A DNA stretch of 64,000 bases from G963675935 sp963719005 (GTDB taxonomy: Bacteria; Planctomycetota; Planctomycetia; Pirellulales; Thermoguttaceae). The stretch lies in NCBI GenBank assembly GCA_963719005.1, contig CAVRAR010000005.1:124001-188000 (forward strand). The letters are read 5' to 3'. Under the pieces are notes generated by a model. It did no database searches. It was not told the origin of the DNA and saw only the letters and a program-made list of their open reading frames with translations. Below, one piece after another: positions 62,538 through 64,000 of this stretch. The position numbers were made by a program, and so were the translations under genes. Numbering within the stretch: the stretch's first letter is position 1; the number at the start of each line of letters is the position of its first letter.

Positions 62538-62790
62538 GATTTGCTCCCGATTGCTCAACGGTGCGAGGCTCGCTTCGCCGGATCGCGAACAAGCCTGAGG
62601 AAAGCCGCCAGGTGATAGGTCATCTGCCCATTGTCCGACCATGCCAGCTTACTAACTCTGGCGGACGATGTAAAGCGTTGCAGGCAAAGGCCGACGCCTG
62701 TTGATTCCTTAGAAGTCTGTGCGGCGAGGCTAGGTGGACCGTGGTCGGACGGCTTGTTACAATACGATTGTCCGGGAAGGGTACGCTGCA

Positions 62791-63066
62791 ATGACTCAAG
62801 CGACACAACACCGCTACATCGTACGAGATGACCGCATTCTGGGGGGCGAGCCGATTGTTGAGGGCACCCGCACGCCGGTGCGCGCCATTGTGGAATTGTG
62901 GCGACAAGGCATTCCGCCTGAGATGATCCCGAGCCGCCTCCCGCATCTGACCGCCGCCCACGTGTTCGATGCCTTGAGCTACTACAGCGATCACCAGAAC
63001 GAGATCAACGCGTACATCGAGCAGAATCGTATTCCCGATGAGTTGATTGACCCTTTGGTGAAGTAG
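62791..63066 (+). CDS. DUF433-family small protein (antitoxin-type)
   Basis: ATG 62791 has GGAAGGG about 11 nt upstream. The 91-residue product reads HRYIVRDDRILGGEPIVEGT followed by RTPVRAIVELWRQGIPPEMI and HLTAAHVFDALSYYSDHQNE, the DUF433 winged-helix pattern (GxPxIxGTRxxV). DUF433 proteins usually pair with a DUF5615 PIN-type toxin directly downstream. Here the next gene is hisD, starting 11 bp after the stop, so no toxin partner is visible. It may be an orphan or a transcriptional regulator. Confidence 0.82.
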   Translation: MTQATQHRYIVRDDRILGGEPIVEGTRTPVRAIVELWRQGIPPEMIPSRLPHLTAAHVFDALSYYSDHQNEINAYIEQNRIPDELIDPLVK

Positions 63067-63076
63067 CGAGATAGTT

Positions 63077-64000
63077 GTGAAAGATCTTTTCATCGAGTCG
63101 CTGAACATTCGCCGCATCGACAGCCGGCGTGAAGACATCCGCGCGGCGATGGGGGAGCTGCGCGCGAAGCTTAGCCCAGCGGGGAATGTGGTCAGCGAGG
63201 CGGGGCGGCGGCGGACGATCGAAGTGTTCGGCGAACCGCTTTCGCCGCAGCAGGTCGTCGAGCGGATTTGCCGCGACGTGCAACAGAAGGGCATCGCGGC
63301 GGTGTTGGATTATTCCGCGCGAATCGATAAGGCGACGCTTACCGCGGAGACGATTCGCGTGCCAGCGGCGGAATTGGCCAAGGCATACGCGGCGGCCGAT
63401 CCGCAGTTGTTGGCGGCGGTCCGCCGCGTCGCGCAGAACATCCGCGAGTTTCAACAGGCGATTCTGCACCGCGACGTGCGGCTGGAGCGGCCCGGCGGGT
63501 ATCTTGCCGAGCGCTATCGGCCGTTGGATCGCGTGGGAATCTGCGTGCCGGGCGGGGCCGCCGCGTATCCTTCGACGGTGCTGATGACCGCCGTGCCCGC
63601 CCAAGTGGCCGGCGTGCGCGAGTTGGCCATTGTCGCCCCGCCGACGAAGTTCGGGGCGTACAACGCCGACATGCTGGCCACCTGTCACGAGCTTGGCGTC
63701 AGCGAAGTGTATCGGCTCGGCGGGGCGCAGGCGGTCGCGGCGCTGGCCTACGGCGTCGAGGGGATTCCGCGGGTGGACAAGATCGTCGGGCCGGGCAATC
63801 TTTTCGTGGCGTTGGCCAAGCGGCACGTTTTCGGCGAGGTGGCCATCGACTCGATCGCCGGTCCGAGCGAAGTCGTGGTGATCGTCGATGAATCGACCCG
63901 GCCCGAGTTCACCGCGATGGACCTGATCGCCCAGGCCGAGCACGCACCGGGCGCGAGCGTGTTGATCGGCTGGAACGAGCGGGTGTTGGACGCGGCCGTT
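63077..64000 (+). CDS. hisD: Histidinol dehydrogenase (3' end outside window)
   Basis: It oxidises L-histidinol to histidine, the last step of histidine synthesis. GTG 63077 opens VKDLFIESLNIRRIDSRRED, and the 308 codons present include RPLDRVGICVPGGAAAYPST, VLMTAVPAQVAGVRELAIV, YRLGGAQAVAALAYGVEGIP and VDKIVGPGNLFVALAKRHVF, then IDSIAGPSEVVVIVDEST, all family signatures. The zinc-binding C-terminal residues are beyond the window end. The frame is intact so far. No other his genes are visible. Confidence 0.93.
   Translation, partial: MKDLFIESLNIRRIDSRREDIRAAMGELRAKLSPAGNVVSEAGRRRTIEVFGEPLSPQQVVERICRDVQQKGIAAVLDYSARIDKATLTAETIRVPAAELAKAYAAADPQLLAAVRRVAQNIREFQQAILHRDVRLERPGGYLAERYRPLDRVGICVPGGAAAYPSTVLMTAVPAQVAGVRELAIVAPPTKFGAYNADMLATCHELGVSEVYRLGGAQAVAALAYGVEGIPRVDKIVGPGNLFVALAKRHVFGEVAIDSIAGPSEVVVIVDESTRPEFTAMDLIAQAEHAPGASVLIGWNERVLDAAV

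Overview
The window is high-GC bacterial DNA that fits a planctomycete. Pointers are a secreted YTV-repeat protein, DUF1080-type and GH29 secreted hydrolases, an NfeD/flotillin operon, an ECF sigma/anti-sigma pair with a PDZ gene, a GspE-PilT-GspE-GspF pseudopilin operon, and dense intergenic palindromes. The order (perhaps Pirellulales) is a guess. No rRNA, tRNA, CRISPR array or complete insertion sequence was seen.

Layout. 1-2.4 kb: a PDZ protein (cut by the window edge), an anti-sigma-like membrane protein and an ECF sigma factor, all on the minus strand. 2.5-5 kb: nfeD, floA and two small genes. 5-12 kb: a copper/silver efflux cluster with a TolC-like lipoprotein, a CusB-like adaptor with a heavy-metal-binding domain, a CusA-like pump and a small Cys-rich lipoprotein. 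12.8-18.5 kb: carbon metabolism (rpiB, glgP, zwf, gnd). 18.6-27.4 kb: dipeptide epimerase, two serine hydrolases, an OPT transporter, an acetoacetate-decarboxylase family protein and an alpha-L-fucosidase. 27.5-33.3 kb: an accessory stretch with three toxin-antitoxin modules (VapBC-, ParDE- and HicBA-like), a GIY-YIG-like gene, a BRCT/MerR/TPR protein and the YTV protein. 33.3-38.5 kb: lipoate ligase-like gene, CBS-GGDEF protein, a broken APC permease, infA and lysA. 38.6-40.6 kb: a two-gene ATPase plus TOPRIM-like module, a candidate defence system. 40.7-46 kb: a DUF6786-like protein, M48 protease, PQQ-propeller protein and sugar-nucleotide epimerase. 46.2-61.6 kb: one long minus-strand operon for a type II secretion/type IV pilus-like machine, ending in a giant GspK-like pseudopilin of about 1,730 residues. 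61.8-64 kb: DUF1080 protein, DUF433 protein and the start of hisD.

Three themes run through the sequence. First, several families of palindromic repeats, one with GGGGACAGG termini, sit between genes and also inside reading frames without breaking them (cusA, the BRCT/MerR/TPR gene, the epimerase); this resembles the Rickettsia palindromic elements. Tandem-repeat DNA has likewise expanded the translated leaders of three pseudopilin genes. Second, a roughly 90-bp leader of the VapBC-like module is present three times, twice as an orphan that runs straight into another repeat family. Third, about fourteen conserved genes carry one or more single-base frameshifts, often in homopolymers. This most likely reflects an uncorrected long-read or draft assembly, so broken genes here should not be called biological pseudogenes without read-level checks.
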